DNA of 64,000 bases from the NCBI RefSeq assembly GCF_004379255.2, contig NC_056034.1, positions 10,108,501 to 10,172,500 on the forward strand. The letters run 5' to 3'. Shown here in pieces: positions 1-12,243 of the stretch (position 1 is the first letter of the stretch; each line of letters opens with the position of its first letter). The notes below the pieces were generated by a model. That model was not told the origin of the DNA, searched no databases, and worked only from the letters and a program-made list of their open reading frames with translations. A program made the position numbers and the translations under genes. The stretch comes from Salvia splendens. Its lineage: Eukaryota; Streptophyta; Magnoliopsida; Lamiales; Lamiaceae.

Positions 1-312
1 GTCCGGATGGGGGAGTAGTAATTAATAAATATGGAATGAGTTAGCGCACTGGTTAAAGGTTTGTTTCAGTTGGATTTGGATCGACAAACCTCAGCCACGA
101 AAAAATGATTCTCCGCTGTGTGGGCCAATTTGCTTACGTCAGTGGGACACGCGTCCAAAAACTGTTAGCTGGTTGAGGAGCTAACCTGGGCTGACAGATG
201 GGCTTCTTTCACAAACCTTTTAAGATGGGGCCCTTCACGCCAGCACGCATGGCCCAATTGCCACGTGCGACTCTTTGTCAGACTTTGACAGCTTGGAAAA
301 TTGCTATGCATA
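1..312. other. intergenic, no gene seen
   Basis: AT-rich spacer at the window edge. I see no convincing coding sequence or repeat boundary here. Confidence 0.5.
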
Positions 313-314
313 TA

Positions 315-531
315 CTCCCTCCCTCCTCGAACAGGAGTCCCGTTTTTCCGCAAATATGAGTCTCGGTTCACTTTTACCATAAATGTTAATAGGGTCTCAT
401 TTTTCACTAACTCATTCAACTCACATTTCATTTAAAACTGATATATACAAGTTGGACCCCTATTCTTTTCTTAACATTTGTTAAAACTCGTGTCGCCCAT
501 AAATGAGACTACTAATGGCGGACAGAGAGAG
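315..531. mobile_element. Stowaway-type MITE
   Basis: A CTCCCTCC-type left end and a GGACAGAGAGAG right end form imperfect terminal inverted repeats, flanked by TA on both sides. This is the Tc1/mariner Stowaway pattern. Non-coding. Confidence 0.7.
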
Positions 532-553
532 TAATTAATTACTAAAAGAAATA

Positions 554-757
554 CTCCCTCCGTCCCAAGGAAGATGACCCCTTCCTTGAGTGTCACGAAA
601 ATTTATGCAGCTTTACTTTAAGTGTGAAGTGAAGAGAGTAAAGTAAGAGACATAGAAAAAAGTAGAGAGAAATATGTTTTCATTCTTTGTAATGAGTCAT
701 CTTGTTTGGGATAAAACCAAAAAAGAAAGTGACTCATCTTTAGTTGGACGAATGGAG
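554..757. mobile_element. Stowaway-type MITE
   Basis: It starts CTCCCTCCGTCCC and ends with a degenerate GGACGAATGGAG, flanked by TA. The interior carries the usual motifs of the family (GATGACCC near the left end, GACTCATC near the right). Confidence 0.7.
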
Positions 758-837
758 TACTATGGCTTACACAATTTTCGCTTCATAATTCATATGCATT
801 GGCTTTATGCACTTTCAACAATCAATAACCTTCAAAT

Positions 838-1060
838 CTCCCCACAACAATATGCACTCTTTCCTTTTAAATCTGTTCATAAGAATATGCATTTTTAATT
901 TTGAAAAGTTTTTTTTATCTCTAATGAATTGGGACTCATTCTCCATTAACAATATCTTAATTACTTTTTCTCTCTACCTTTCTCTTACTTTATCAATTTT
1001 GAATTGAAATTCATGTCAAACCTAAAGTGCATATTGTTTACTCAGAGAGAGTTTTCATGC
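838..1060. mobile_element. degenerate Stowaway-like MITE
   Basis: The stretch with CCCCACAACAATATGCACTC and AAGAATATGCATTTTTAATT matches, in opposite orientation, the MITE at 21357-21582. The ends have decayed, so the boundaries are approximate. Confidence 0.5.
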
Positions 1061-1149
1061 GATTTCATCAAAGTTAAACCTTTATTCTCATATATCAAAA
1101 TTGGTTTGAAGTGTTCATAGGAATATGTTATAGATAAAATGAGTCTTAA

Positions 1150-1720
1150 GAGCATCCGCAATGGGCGGACGATGGCACGCCCGATGGCGCGCATCGTCCG
1201 CACCCATTGCGGGTCCGTGTCATAGGGCGCGAACGATAGTCGCGCCCTATACTTCGGTCGCGGAAGAAAGCGCGGACGATGGCCATCGTCCGCTCCATCG
1301 TCCGCCCCATTGCGGCTGTCGCGGGCGACGGCAAGGACGGTCACCGCGTTTGAGTCGTTAGCAACAGCGTCGATGGCAAGGACGATGTTGCAGACGCACA
1401 GGGCCCTCAAGAAGTGTACCGACCCCGACGAAGCCGAATATCTCCGGGCGTTACTCGATGAGCTGCGTCGGAAGTTGGAAATTGGTCCGACTTAGTTTTT
1501 TTTTATTATTAGTTCGATGATGTAACTTTTTTTTATTAAAACTTCGCCGTTTGTTATTTAGACCGTTTTTTATTTACTCGTTTTGAAAACAGTTAAATTA
1601 ATTAAACAAAACAATAAAATGATGATGTGGCGCGCCTTAGGGCGCCCCACTGCAGGTGGGGAGGTTGGAGGATAAAACTGCTGACGTCGCGCGCCTTAGG
1701 GCGCCCCATTGATAATGCTC
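1150..1720. mobile_element. PIF/Harbinger non-autonomous element
   Basis: The left end GAGCATCCGCAATGGG pairs imperfectly with the right end CCCCATTGATAATGCTC. The 3-bp target site TAA is present on both sides (1147-1149 and 1721-1723), which is typical of PIF/Harbinger. The interior is much more GC-rich than the surroundings. A 61-codon open stretch ending at 1495 may be a remnant of an element protein; I cannot assign it to a domain. Confidence 0.75.
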
Positions 1721-1723
1721 TAA

Positions 1724-2677
1724 CGCCTTATCATCGTTTCCATTTCCACATCGATCCAATATTTATAATTCACAGATAATGTCATTAAAAATACACAAAT
1801 ATTCTGAAATTTTCCATCTATAAAGTATGAAATTTTCCTTCATATGCAATCAATTTGAAATGCCCTATGCTTGGTATAGAGCTCCAACTCTTCCTACACT
1901 TCTTTCGTACTCGAAATCTCATGTACGTTTGAAGATTTTATTTTGGGCAAGACAGAAACATACTACTTATGTTTGTCGCCCTTAGATTCAAATTATCACA
2001 ATCTCATCTCTGATACCAGAATCTTTCTAGCTTGCAACTCCAGTTTAATCCGGTCAACTCGTCATAGCCTAATTATAAACACCAGATTGCATCAACACAT
2101 TACACATCCTTGACTTACACACCAAAGCAAAGTTGACTTTTTCATCAAACTTTTCCAAATCAAACTTTATTGAACTAGAAATCATCTTCACTTATTGTTT
2201 CTCCAAATATTTGCCTCAGAAAAGATGCATTTAGATCAAACAATATTGTAACCTCATATTATACTCCATCCGTCTTACTTAAGATGTCCACATTCTTGAG
2301 TGACGCTAGATTTTAGGAGAATTTTATTAGGTAGATTAAGTTGAGAGAAAAAAAGGTAGTTGAATATTTTAATGAGGAGAAATAAGAGAGAGGAATATAT
2401 TTCTAAACTATAAAGAAAAGGTAAATATCTTGAGTGAGACATCACTGAGCGAGTACTTATAATGTCAAGATATCTTAAACAGGGCACATATACTATTTGT
2501 TGGAAAATCAACTCTGCAATCAATCAATTTGGAAGAAAGAAAAACGACAATCACCAACATAAGAATTTAATCTGAAAAAAATTCAAATTTGGAGAAACAT
2601 CACAAAGCTCGAAAGAAATTTACCATATGACAAATTTCCACGATTATACAATATTCATCAATCTCTCCTTCTGAACC
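1724..2677. other. intergenic with one MITE
   Basis: AT-rich spacer without a supported gene. It contains a Stowaway-like MITE at about 2264-2453 (CTCCATCCGTCTTAC left end, GAGCGAG right end, flanking TA). Confidence 0.5.
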
Positions 2678-3185
2678 CTTACACTTAGAGATGCCCACGG
2701 TTCGAAAACCGGCGGTTCCGGTTCGGAACCGCCGGTTCCGGTTTTGGCGGAAGCGGAACCGGAACCGGACCGTGAGGCTATTTCACGGTTCCGGTTCCGG
2801 TTCGAAAACCGGGCGGTTCCGGTTCCGGTTCGGAACCGCCGGTTTTCCGGCGGTTTTGGCGGTTCCGGTTTTTGAACCGGCGGTTTCGCCGGTTCAATTA
2901 TTATTATTATTTTTTTTTTTTAAATTTGAAATTTGGCTTTATACAACAAATCGGAACAAGACAATGCATAATTCAAGCACAAATAAGACGAATAAGGAGA
3001 AAATGAAATAAATTTTATTGATTTTGAGTTGTAACGGACAACGATACATTACAATTTACAATACATAAGTATACAATACAACAACATACAACAATGTAAT
3101 ATAATTTACAAGTGTCGTCGGGCGTCGGCTCGTCGCCTCGTCGGACTCGGAAGGTAAATTTAAAAAAAAATAAAATGGGGGGGAA

Positions 3186-3975
3186 AAAGGAAAAATTGAA
3201 AAGGGCTTGAGATCAACTTAAACTTTCACAGTTAAACTTTTCAAATTTAAGTTGAGTTGCCTACGTATCCACAATTTTATTGAGGAATCAAAGCCCACGT
3301 AGTTCTCTTACCTTGGGATCAACCCTTTTTTCTTGCAAAATGTTGCCCATTTTCTAAGCAAACACATATCAACACGCTATATACACATTGCTGCATTTCT
3401 AATAGGGGCAATTTGATCTTCCAAAGCAATCAATGCATCTCGAACACACATAGTCAGAATATTATTCAAGCATCTAGCATGGAAAAAATTAGTACTAATA
3501 GATAGTTTGTTCTGATTTTTTCCATGCTAGATGCTTGAATAATGTTCTGACTATGTGTGTTCGAGATGCATTGATTGCTTTGGAAGATCAAATTGCCCCT
3601 ATTAGAAATGCAGCAATGTGTATATAGCGTGCTGATATGTGTTTGCTTAGAAAATGGGCAACATTTTGCAAGAAAAAAAGGTTGATTCCAAGGTAAGATT
3701 TCATAGATCATTCAGGATGCGGCTAAGTTGTACTTGAAGATCATTAAAATATATTCCGCATTTGATATTTATCAAATGGGGAATATATTTTAATGATCTT
3801 CAAGTACAACATAGTCGCATCCTGAATGATCTATGAAATAGGGGGGAAAAAAAAATTGAAAAGGGCTTGAGCTCAACTTAAACTTTCGAAGTTAAACTTT
3901 TCAAATTTAAGTTGAGGTGCCTACGTATCCACAATTTTATTGAGGAATCAAAGCCCACGTAGTTCTCTTACCTTG
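3186..3975. repeat. direct repeat flanking two nested palindromes in hAT element
   Basis: A block of about 128 bp (AAAGGGCTTGAG... to ...GTAGTTCTCTTACCTTG) occurs at 3186-3314 and again at 3850-3975. Between the copies are two inverted repeats: arms 3307-3488 and 3516-3697 with a loop of about 27 bp, and arms 3698-3757 and 3781-3839 with a loop of about 23 bp. The arms contain transposase-like coding pieces, readable on the plus strand near 3570-3690 and 3705-3765. The block appears to be an inverted, duplicated rearrangement of the missing part of the transposase gene. Confidence 0.8.
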
Positions 3976-3976
3976 C

Positions 3977-5227
3977 TTACCTTTTTGGTCGGCAGTGCTC
4001 GCCGCTAGCATTGTCAAAACCAATAGAAAAAATTTTATTGATCAATTGAAATTCATTCAAAACTTGAATGATCAATTGAGCAATTGCTTGTGCAGTGTGT
4101 GGTGCGGGAAATTCCCGAAATGCAATCAAACGTTTGTTTAAAGTCCAACTGTGATCAACGAAATGCACCGTGATGCCCATATACGAATTTTTACAAAAAC
4201 AATCAGTCCACACATCAGAACAAATAGAAACTTTATGCCCTAAGTTAATAATAAACGTACCTAATTGCGCCTTCTTTTCCATGCATTGTCGAACAACGGC
4301 TCGCGTCATTGAAGTTCGACTCAATTTTCTTGCAGCGGCATTATATACTTGCCGCATACTCGACTCAAAAGCATCGTTATCAAAAGCATTGAATGGAAAA
4401 TGTTTCATAACGGCAAATCTAGACATCACATTAAGAGCATTTTTGTGATCATATTTCAAAAGAGTATTGCTACACATACCTGATGTTTGGGATGAACCCG
4501 TCGTCCCACTTCCGACTCCATGTTGAAAGTTGAGTTGAGTTTGGGTTGGAGCGATACCAAACTCGACCGGATGCGCTTTCTCCAGGTGACGGGTAAATGT
4601 ACCGTACCCTCCACCCTTTCGGAATGTGTATACGTTTTCGCAATAGTTGCAATACACATTATAAGTGTTTGGATCGTTACTATCTTGTACCCTCTTGAAA
4701 TGTTTCACGAAGATGTTTGAGGTTAAAGACCTTTCAGCTGGTCTAGGAGGTTGAGGAGGTTGTCCACGTCCACGACCACGACCACGCCGACTCCTTGGTG
4801 GTGGTGGGGGTGGCATTTCTTGAACCTCTTCTACCTCCTCCCCCTCCTCCTCGTCGTCATCATCATCATCGTCTTCATCAATATTCACGGGGGTTGGACT
4901 TTGTTGGGAATAGGCACCGCGACCGGGAGCACCACTACCGGTACCAACATAAGCATCGCCTTGGTATTGAGAGCGAGAGAGAGCAATAGCATGTGCCACA
5001 TCTTGCTCTTCTCGAGCCTACAAAATAATATTTGTATTGTAAATACAAAATAAAATTATGAACAATAATGAAATGTAATTCAAAATTAATGAAATTAGTA
5101 GATAATAAATATTAACCTGCCACTCATCCATGTTCATTTGAGAAATTTCATCAATAACGGATCTCCGAGATGGCCTCTTGGCCTTTCCCTTTCCCTTATC
5201 AACACGACCTTCTCGGGATGAAGACAT
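3977..5227 (-). pseudogene. hAT transposase, C-terminally truncated
   Basis: Two exons are visible: 5227-5117 (37 codons, starting MSSSREGR) and 5017-3977, joined by a 99-bp GT-AG intron. The second exon has an acidic run of about 16 D/E residues, a proline stretch, an RGRGRGRG motif, a BED-type zinc finger (CNYC ... HLEKAH) and the start of the hAT core (SICSDVWTD, IGFDNAS). After GFDNAS the frame leaves the family sequence and stops eight codons later. The C-terminal half, including the dimerisation region, is missing, and rearranged fragments of it lie at 3307-3839. The BED finger and core together make hAT confident; a functional protein is very unlikely. Confidence 0.85.
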
Positions 5228-6306
5228 ATTGGAATGGTATGTAGAAATGTAGAAATATGGAATAATATATTTTTTTTTGTTTTAGTAATTGAGAAAGAAA
5301 GACAACTTATAGAACTACGGGAACAAGTATAACTGTATAAGTGTATAACAATGCGTAATAAGAGTAGCAATTGCGTAATTAAATGGAAGCACAATAGCAC
5401 AAATGAGAAATTGGAGACAAAGAGAGAGAATTGAGAGATTGAAGAGAGAAACTCTTATTAACACAAGAGTGGGGTGAATGTAAATGAGGATAGAGGGGGG
5501 TATTTATAGAGAAAAATGAGGGGGAAAATGGAAGAATTCGAATTTGAAATTTAAAAAAAAAAATTGAATTTTCACAAAACCGGCGGTTTTGGCGGAAAAC
5601 CGCCGGAACCGGCGGAACCGCCGGTTTCCGGGCCAAAACTGCCGGTTTCCGAAATAAAACCGCCGGTTCGGTCAACGAACCGTCTGCAAAAGCTGCTCCA
5701 TTGTCGCCTCGTGCTCCGCGCCGCCTCGAAAGCCACTAAACCGGCGGTTAACCGCCGGTTTTTCCGGTTAACCGCCGAAAAACCGGCGGTTTCGACCGGT
5801 TTTGAAGATCACCACCGGCCCCCATCCCCCTGCCTCGATTTAAGCGCCGGAACCGGCGGTTCCACGGTTAACCGCCGGTTCCGAACCGTCCCGAACCGCC
5901 GGTTCGGTGACGGTTCCGGTTCGAAATATCTTGAACCTGAACCGGACCGCGAACCGAATTGCGACGGTTCCAGTTCGGGAATATTGCGCCGGTTCCGGTT
6001 CCGGTTCCGGAACCGCCGGTTCCGGTTCGGCGGTTAACCGCCGGAACCAGAACCGGTGGGCATGTCTACTTACACTGATAAACCTTTGGAAAAACTCAAA
6101 CCCTTACATAGAGATTTTTCTCACAACGAAACTAAAAATAAAGATTTTTGACTAGGTTCATTTACAAGACTATAGACTAGTGATTGATGTAATCGTATGA
6201 AAAGTACTTGAGCTCTTAATTAGTACTCCGTACTAGTATAATAGTTTAAGAGAATTCTCTTACTTCGATTATACTAACGTCATCCAACATTTTCATAGTC
6301 TAAAAA

Positions 6307-6726
6307 TGTTGGCAATTGAAACTAAAAATATAAAATATAACTATCCCACATTGGTGTCAAGAGAAAACTGAAACTAGTATATAAGTTTCATGGGCCCCTC
6401 CTCCTATCACCAATTGGTTTTAGGATGGAACCTATGGATTTCTATCATGGTATCAGAGCGGGTCGCCGACTGTGGGTTAAATTTAACTGACCCAGCAGTA
6501 TATCTGGGCTAAAAACTGAAAAAATGACTGACCCAACAGTATATTTGAGCTTAAAATTTGGGCCAGTGGTCTAACCGATCGGAAAAACCGATTGTCCAAT
6601 CGATTAGAAAAAAAGTCCAACCCCTCCAGAAAACTGAAACTAGTATATATAAGTCTCATGGGCCCCTCCTCCTATCACCCCTCCTATCACCAATTGGTTT
6701 TAGGATGAACCTATGGATTTCTATCA
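6307..6726 (+). mobile_element. TRIM-like miniature LTR retrotransposon
   Basis: The first LTR (6307-6447) starts TGTTGGCAATTG and ends TCTATCA. It is followed directly by the methionine-initiator primer-binding site TGGTATCAGAGC (6448-6459). A second, 5'-shortened LTR copy ends at 6726 with the same ATGGATTTCTATCA. The flanks AAAAA on both sides fit a 5-bp target duplication. The internal region is under 200 bp and non-coding, as expected for a TRIM. The second LTR lacks its beginning and has a small internal duplication (CCCCTCCTCCTATCA). Confidence 0.8.
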
Positions 6727-7430
6727 AAAAAATCCATCAATTTTTCACATATATGATTGCATTTTTTAAAGATGAGAAGAAAAAAAAGCACATTAGAGTT
6801 AAAAGTATTTCAGTATTTTCCACCTTCAGTTCAGGATAATTTTATAACGAAATATTGACATGGTTATAATTTTCCAGTGTTCCACCCTAAGAACATATGA
6901 TAAAACAAGGGATTTAATAAATAAATTTTATATATTAATCTCTTTTTTTGTTTTGTCATGATAAATTTACAATAAAAAAATACTCGCTTAAAATTTAGTA
7001 TTAGTTTAAATCTCATGGAAAGTGAAAATTGGAATACTTTACGCAGTCAGTCAAGTAATATTTGATGAGTAAAAGAAGAAGAAAATTGGTGGTAAATTGA
7101 AACCTGAGCTGTACAAGAAAAAGGCATTTTGTTGAAGAAAAAGGTTCAATTCAAAGGCGGCACTCTGAAATCCATTGTTAAGATTTTCGCACGGCCACAA
7201 AACAAACTTGTGGCTCAGAATTCATTTGCTCCGCTGACGTGGCTCCCTTGCCCAACTTTCTCTCTCCTACCATCTTCCATATACACCGCAAATTCAAGGA
7301 GGCAGAAAAAGAGGGTAAACCAAAATAACTGAAAAGACCTCAAAATTTCCGAACAATCTAACAGATAGAAGAGGAAAGACGTCTCTCGAGATCTTTAAAT
7401 TGCAGAGACAGAAACTGCAGATCATAAAGA
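6727..7430 (+). other. upstream region of the Dof gene
   Basis: AT-rich DNA that should hold the promoter and 5' UTR of the Dof gene. I cannot place a TATA box or transcription start with confidence. Confidence 0.4.
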
Positions 7431-8295
7431 ATGTCAGAAGTTATAAAAGATTCAGCAATCAAACTATTTGGTAAAACCATATCGCCAGACACCCTCTTTC
7501 CCGATGCATCACTTTCTCATCTCACACAATCTTCCTTCACATCATCCACTTCTCCAGATAGCAGCAAGGTACATATATTTCTTGCTCTTTTTTTACTTAA
7601 TTTAGCCATGAATGTGTTTGTCCACTCTTTTACCTATTTCCGACCGGTTTTATGAATTATGATATGGTTATCTATAGGATGAATCGGTAGTCGAGGACAA
7701 CGAGTCAAGCGAAGAAAAGTCAGGCGACGATGAAAAGAAGGAGGCGGCGGCGGCAGTGGCGAAGAAGCCGGAGAAGATAATCCCGTGCCCACGGTGCAGC
7801 AGCATGGACACCAAATTCTGCTACTTCAACAACTACAACGTGAACCAGCCACGTCACTTCTGCAAGAAGTGCCAGAGATACTGGACCAGCGGCGGCACCA
7901 TGCGAAACGTCGCCGTCGGATCCGGCCGCCGCAAAACCAAGAACTCCATCAATCCCAACTACCACGGCATAGTGGTTTCCGAAGCCGATGCTTTGCTCTT
8001 CGCCCCTCATCACGGCTTCCCCCTCAGCTTCTATCCCGCCGCATTCTACTGCAGCTCAGGCCTCGGGAAGCACTCGCGCGATGGGGTTTTGGTGCCGAAG
8101 ATGCTGAGGATTCATGACCCGAGCGAGGCGGCCAAGAGCTCCATATGGACGACTCTGGGGATCAACAAGGACGGCGGGGGCATGTTTGTTGGGAGGAGAG
8201 GCGTTGGTGATGATACTACCGCCGCGGCGGCGAAACTGCTGCGGGCGAATCCCGCGGCTTTGTCGCGCTCCCTTAATTTCCATGAAAGGGCCTGA
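7431..8295 (+). CDS. Dof zinc-finger transcription factor, cycling-Dof (CDF) type
   Basis: Plant Dof factors bind AAAG cores in DNA; CDF members repress flowering and stress genes under clock control in the nucleus. Two exons, 7431-7568 and 7678-8295, with a 109-bp GT-AG intron, encode 251 residues. The start is supported by the N-terminal CDF motif IKLFGKTI at residues 9-16. The Dof finger has cysteines at 83, 86, 108 and 111 (CPRC ... CKKC), followed by the conserved QRYWTSGG. The C-terminal CDF motifs are present: [20 protein letters not shown] (about 188-207) and [14 protein letters not shown] at the end. Only about 45 residues lie between the finger region and the C-terminal motifs, far fewer than in typical CDF1-3 proteins of 300-500 residues. 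Family is certain; the exact orthologue is not. Confidence 0.95.
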
Positions 8296-9451
8296 ACCTA
8301 AAGCTTGGTTTTTGGTCTTGTTATATATATAGTTTCTGGAACATTCTAACACTAGATGATAGTATTGTCTAATTTCGGGGATTTGATGAGTTTATATATA
8401 TGGGGTAGAATTTGCATAATATATTAAGGTGTTTTATTCTGCTTGTAGAAGAGTTTTTGCTAACTTTATTAGATGTGGTAAATAAGAATTAACTTGTACG
8501 AAATGTAGTAAATAAATCTTGAGAGATTTGTAGATTGAAAAGAGCCCTTTATGTAATTATCTTCAAGTAAACATCCTTGTAACAAAAGCATTTTTGGTGA
8601 ACCCAATGATCAAAAGTTCAAATCTTAGGTTGAGTAAGGTTATGACTATCATTTTTTGTTGATTTCTTCTGGTTTATTATATAAATGACATTGGTCCTAA
8701 ATTGCTTACTTTCCTAAGTTTTCAGCATACACCTGATTGGTGAATCCAAGAATTAATGAATAGAATATGACAATCCTTTCCATCTGAATGGAAAATGAAT
8801 AAACAATCTCCTAGTGCTGAAAATATGGGACCATAAATTATTTTCTTTGCTAAATTAGTAAATTTGGCCTATTTAAAATCCATTCCTCCAACCATATTGT
8901 AACACGAGAGAATATACTGTATTAATTACTACCACACAAATCTGTTTAGGAAAATAACTACTGGCAGTCTGGCAGCAAGTTAGATTTGGAGAAATTATTT
9001 TTCTTTAATTTCATAATTTGATTTTCTGTCGTGTTTGGTGTGTTTCTATGATCTAAAAGGTGAGAGACAAGTGTGAGACAAGGGAGATATTTAGATGTTG
9101 TTTTCAGCAATTGCAGACCACAAACTTTTTTAGCAGTAAATTAGTTGGTATGGGACCTAAGCTCCTAAACCATGTGGTGCCGCGACAACTTTTATGTATT
9201 TTCTATATTCTTTCGGTATCAATATATATATTTTTCTTTATCCTTTTATTTTCTTCCTGTCTTTGTACACTATTCTTGTCAATAAGAATAGTGTGGTGAA
9301 TACCGACCAAAATATACATTAATATACGAAGTTATTAGAGGTTTTTATCCATTCTATTATCCATTCGAGATTGAGATTTGAGACTACAGGTTGAATTATA
9401 ACCGTTTGGGCAATTTCAAAAAAAAAACTCATGGATAAATCATGCAATCAT
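8296..9451. other. Dof 3' region and intergenic
   Basis: AT-rich. The Dof 3' UTR should lie in the first few hundred bases. A tRNA B-box-like string (AAGTTCAAATC near 8610) hints at an old SINE but is too weak to call. No gene seen. Confidence 0.4.
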
Positions 9452-9620
9452 ATACTTCAATCCCTCTTATTAAAAATGAAACGTTTTAAATAAAAATAAC
9501 ACAATTTCTACTTTTTCATCTCTCTTATTTTACTATCTCTTTGCTAACTCATAAAATAAAATTGCATAAAATCGCGTGCCTGAAACCAAATGTTTTATAT
9601 TTATTGGGATAAAGGGAGTG
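9452..9620. mobile_element. Stowaway-like MITE
   Basis: The ends CAATCCCTCTTATTAAAAATG and GGGATAAAGGGAGTG form weak inverted repeats of the Stowaway type. Boundaries are approximate. Confidence 0.5.
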
Positions 9621-12243
9621 TAAAACGCATTATTTTCTCACATATATCAAGAACATTAATTAATTTCATAAATACATGCGATTGAAGATATGTAAATAAA
9701 ATTTGATTAAGAGTTAAAGTATGACATAAGAAAATTAACATTACTTTTCTTTTTATCATAAATTTAACAATATTGTAATTTACGATTTGTAATTCTTACA
9801 GAGTTTGTTTTATTTACATTGGAGAAGGCGACTTAAATAATTATCCGAACTATTGGCTAATGAATAATGGAATGAACACCTTGATTCGACGTCGTTATAA
9901 CTTATAATATCAACCAAGATTTCATAAAAATGGTGATTTTAAAATATTTGTATTTAAATTATATTTAATTCTCTCTTAGGGAAAAAGTTATTTGAGTAAG
10001 CCCATAAAGCTATTCGGATGGGCCAAGCCGAATCAAGATATCAGATAAACCTGGCTAAAGTTAAATAATTCTATTCTGAATCCCACTGAAATTGAATTTT
10101 TTTCACATAACTACTTTCTTCTTAGGAAAATAATTTCTTTTGCTATTTTAGTCTGTCAAAAAAAATTAATTTTTTTTTATTTTGGAAACTTTGCCATCTT
10201 ATACTTATATAAGGTCGATCTCACTATTTACTAACACTTCTTCAATTATTTTTTCTTTTTTTCTCATATTTCAATTATATTGTATTAAAACTCTTGTTGT
10301 TTTAAAGTCTTTATTTTTAGGAGACGGATAAATTATTATTTATTAATCGTTGAAAGTAATTTTGTATTTATCCTTGAATTAGTCTCTATTACATTTACAA
10401 GGAGAAATTATTTATCTCATTCAGGGGGGAGGAGATAGAATATAATACCCCCTCTATCTCAAGGCAGTTAAGACACATTCTTTTTTGGATTGTCTCAAAA
10501 TAGTTGAGTAATTTTCTTTTTCGATAAAATTTTTATTCTCTCTCCTACTCCGATAGTTCTTTCTCATATTTTATAAAATTTATTCTAATACTTTATTCTC
10601 TTCATTTTAACTTCTAAATACCATTATCTTACACCCCGTGCCTAAAAGATATATTTTAACTATTTTGAAACGGATGGAGTATATGATTACTTACTTACCG
10701 TAATTTGCTAGGAAAAAGACAAAGTGCTTATCAAATAATTCGACAAATAAACAAATATAGTATTACTACAAAAAACTTACTCCCTCATTTTCCTAAAACT
10801 AAAAATTCTTTCTTTTTTTAGTCCATTTCATAAAAATAGAAACTCTCAATTTTAGGAAATAGACTACACTAATTTCACTACTTTTTTTTCATCCTCTCTC
10901 TCTTACTTTATCTATTTTTTTTATTACCCTCTTTACTTTTATCAATTTTACATTAAAACTCGTGCCGTTTCCAAAGTTCCTATTTTTAGGAAACGGAAGG
11001 AATATCTTTTAACAATATAAAATAGAGAAAAACTACTTGCGTTGAATTTTTTTGAAAATACTTATAATTGACGCAAAAGAAAGTGTTCCTTAGTTAAAGA
11101 CTAATTTTCTTAATCTTTTACTTTTTTATGACACTTTCATTTGCGTTCCCTAATTTTAGATGAGACACCAAGTATGAAGACGCTTTTTAAACCATTTGTG
11201 GTATTTTTATACACAGACTATGGAGTAGCTTTAAATTCTTGGGCTAATTGTCTCACCCTTCGAGGTGGCTACAAATTAGCACATGAAATAGTCACTAAGT
11301 CCCGCCAATACATATCCTTGATCTAATAACCAAAAAGTAAAAATAAAAACGGAGCATCCTTAATTGCATAAAATATATTTTTAGCAACCTATTTTTGTTA
11401 TAGTGTACTACTTATATTGCTAGGTATTGTCAAATTAGTTTAATTGGCCCAGCAAACCATGTCACACGCCACTATTACTTTCTATTGTGAATACACTGAA
11501 AATTAAAGAAAATAGGAAAGAAAGAATAGAGAAGGTGCAAGTTGTAGGCCAATGAATGAGTGTTAATGCTATTCACCAATCCATTATTAAAAACTGAAGC
11601 TGCTTTTAGAGATATGAATTCTTTTAATTTATGTTATTGAGTCGGTCTTGATGTTTCGTTTGACACTATTGACAAATATTCTCTTGAATCTTGACGGGAG
11701 GACCGGTCCTCTTTAAATAACTCAAAAAGTTCAATTACGCTTGACTTAGACCAAGACTTCATTTATATATCCAAAGAACAAGCAATTTTCACATTCCCTG
11801 AAATTTCTTAGAAAACCAAGCAAATAAGGAGTAGTTATAAATATTCCTTGAAATTTCACATCAATTTCCATTCCATTTCCTAAATCAAATGCACTCTAAT
11901 TTGTCAGGCGCTAACCCACGTTCCCATACAAGGAGACACTATTTCTTTGTCAATTATACAATTTTCATATATTAAAATAGTGATTAGAACATTTCAATTT
12001 CCCGAAAAAAATTATGAAGAATTTAAAGTCCTATATTTTCGTACCTACAATATTTATAATATGTCGACTGCATCAACGCGCAATTACAAATTAGTTGCAC
12101 ATAAATTCCAGCCGGCTTCATACACAAGCCAAAATCCATACATTTATAAATAGAAATGGTGTTGTAAAATATCATATGTGCAGAAAACCAAACACACACA
12201 CACACACACACAAAACGAAACTTTTTTTTTGTGGGGGAAAAAC
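9621..12243. other. intergenic with MITEs, upstream of the calmodulin-like gene
   Basis: AT-rich spacer. Stowaway-like MITEs lie at about 10445-10681 (CCCCCTCTATCTC to GAAACGGATGGAG) and about 10781-11005 (CTCCCTCATTTTCC to GGAAACGGAAGGA). A CA dinucleotide run of about 20 bases sits at 12192-12212, just ahead of the calmodulin-like start codon. No other gene seen. Confidence 0.5.

Larger units (their letters stand above)
2686..6068 (-). mobile_element. hAT transposon with defective transposase
   Basis: The element is bounded by the 8-bp target-site duplication CTTACACT (2678-2685 and 6069-6076). The termini TAGAGATGCCCAC (left) and, in reverse complement, TAGACATGCCCAC (right) are inverted repeats. 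Inside each end lies a dense array of ACCGGCGGTT/CCGGTT motifs (about 2695-2895 and 5578-6060). Between them is a minus-strand hAT transposase pseudogene and a rearranged block with nested palindromes. The 8-bp TSD, BED finger and hAT catalytic-core similarity all support hAT. Confidence 0.88.

Noticed and set aside
5564..6155. long plus-strand frames in the right end of the hAT element
   Set aside because: They are translations of the ACCGGCGGTT array, rich in P/R/G/S repeats.
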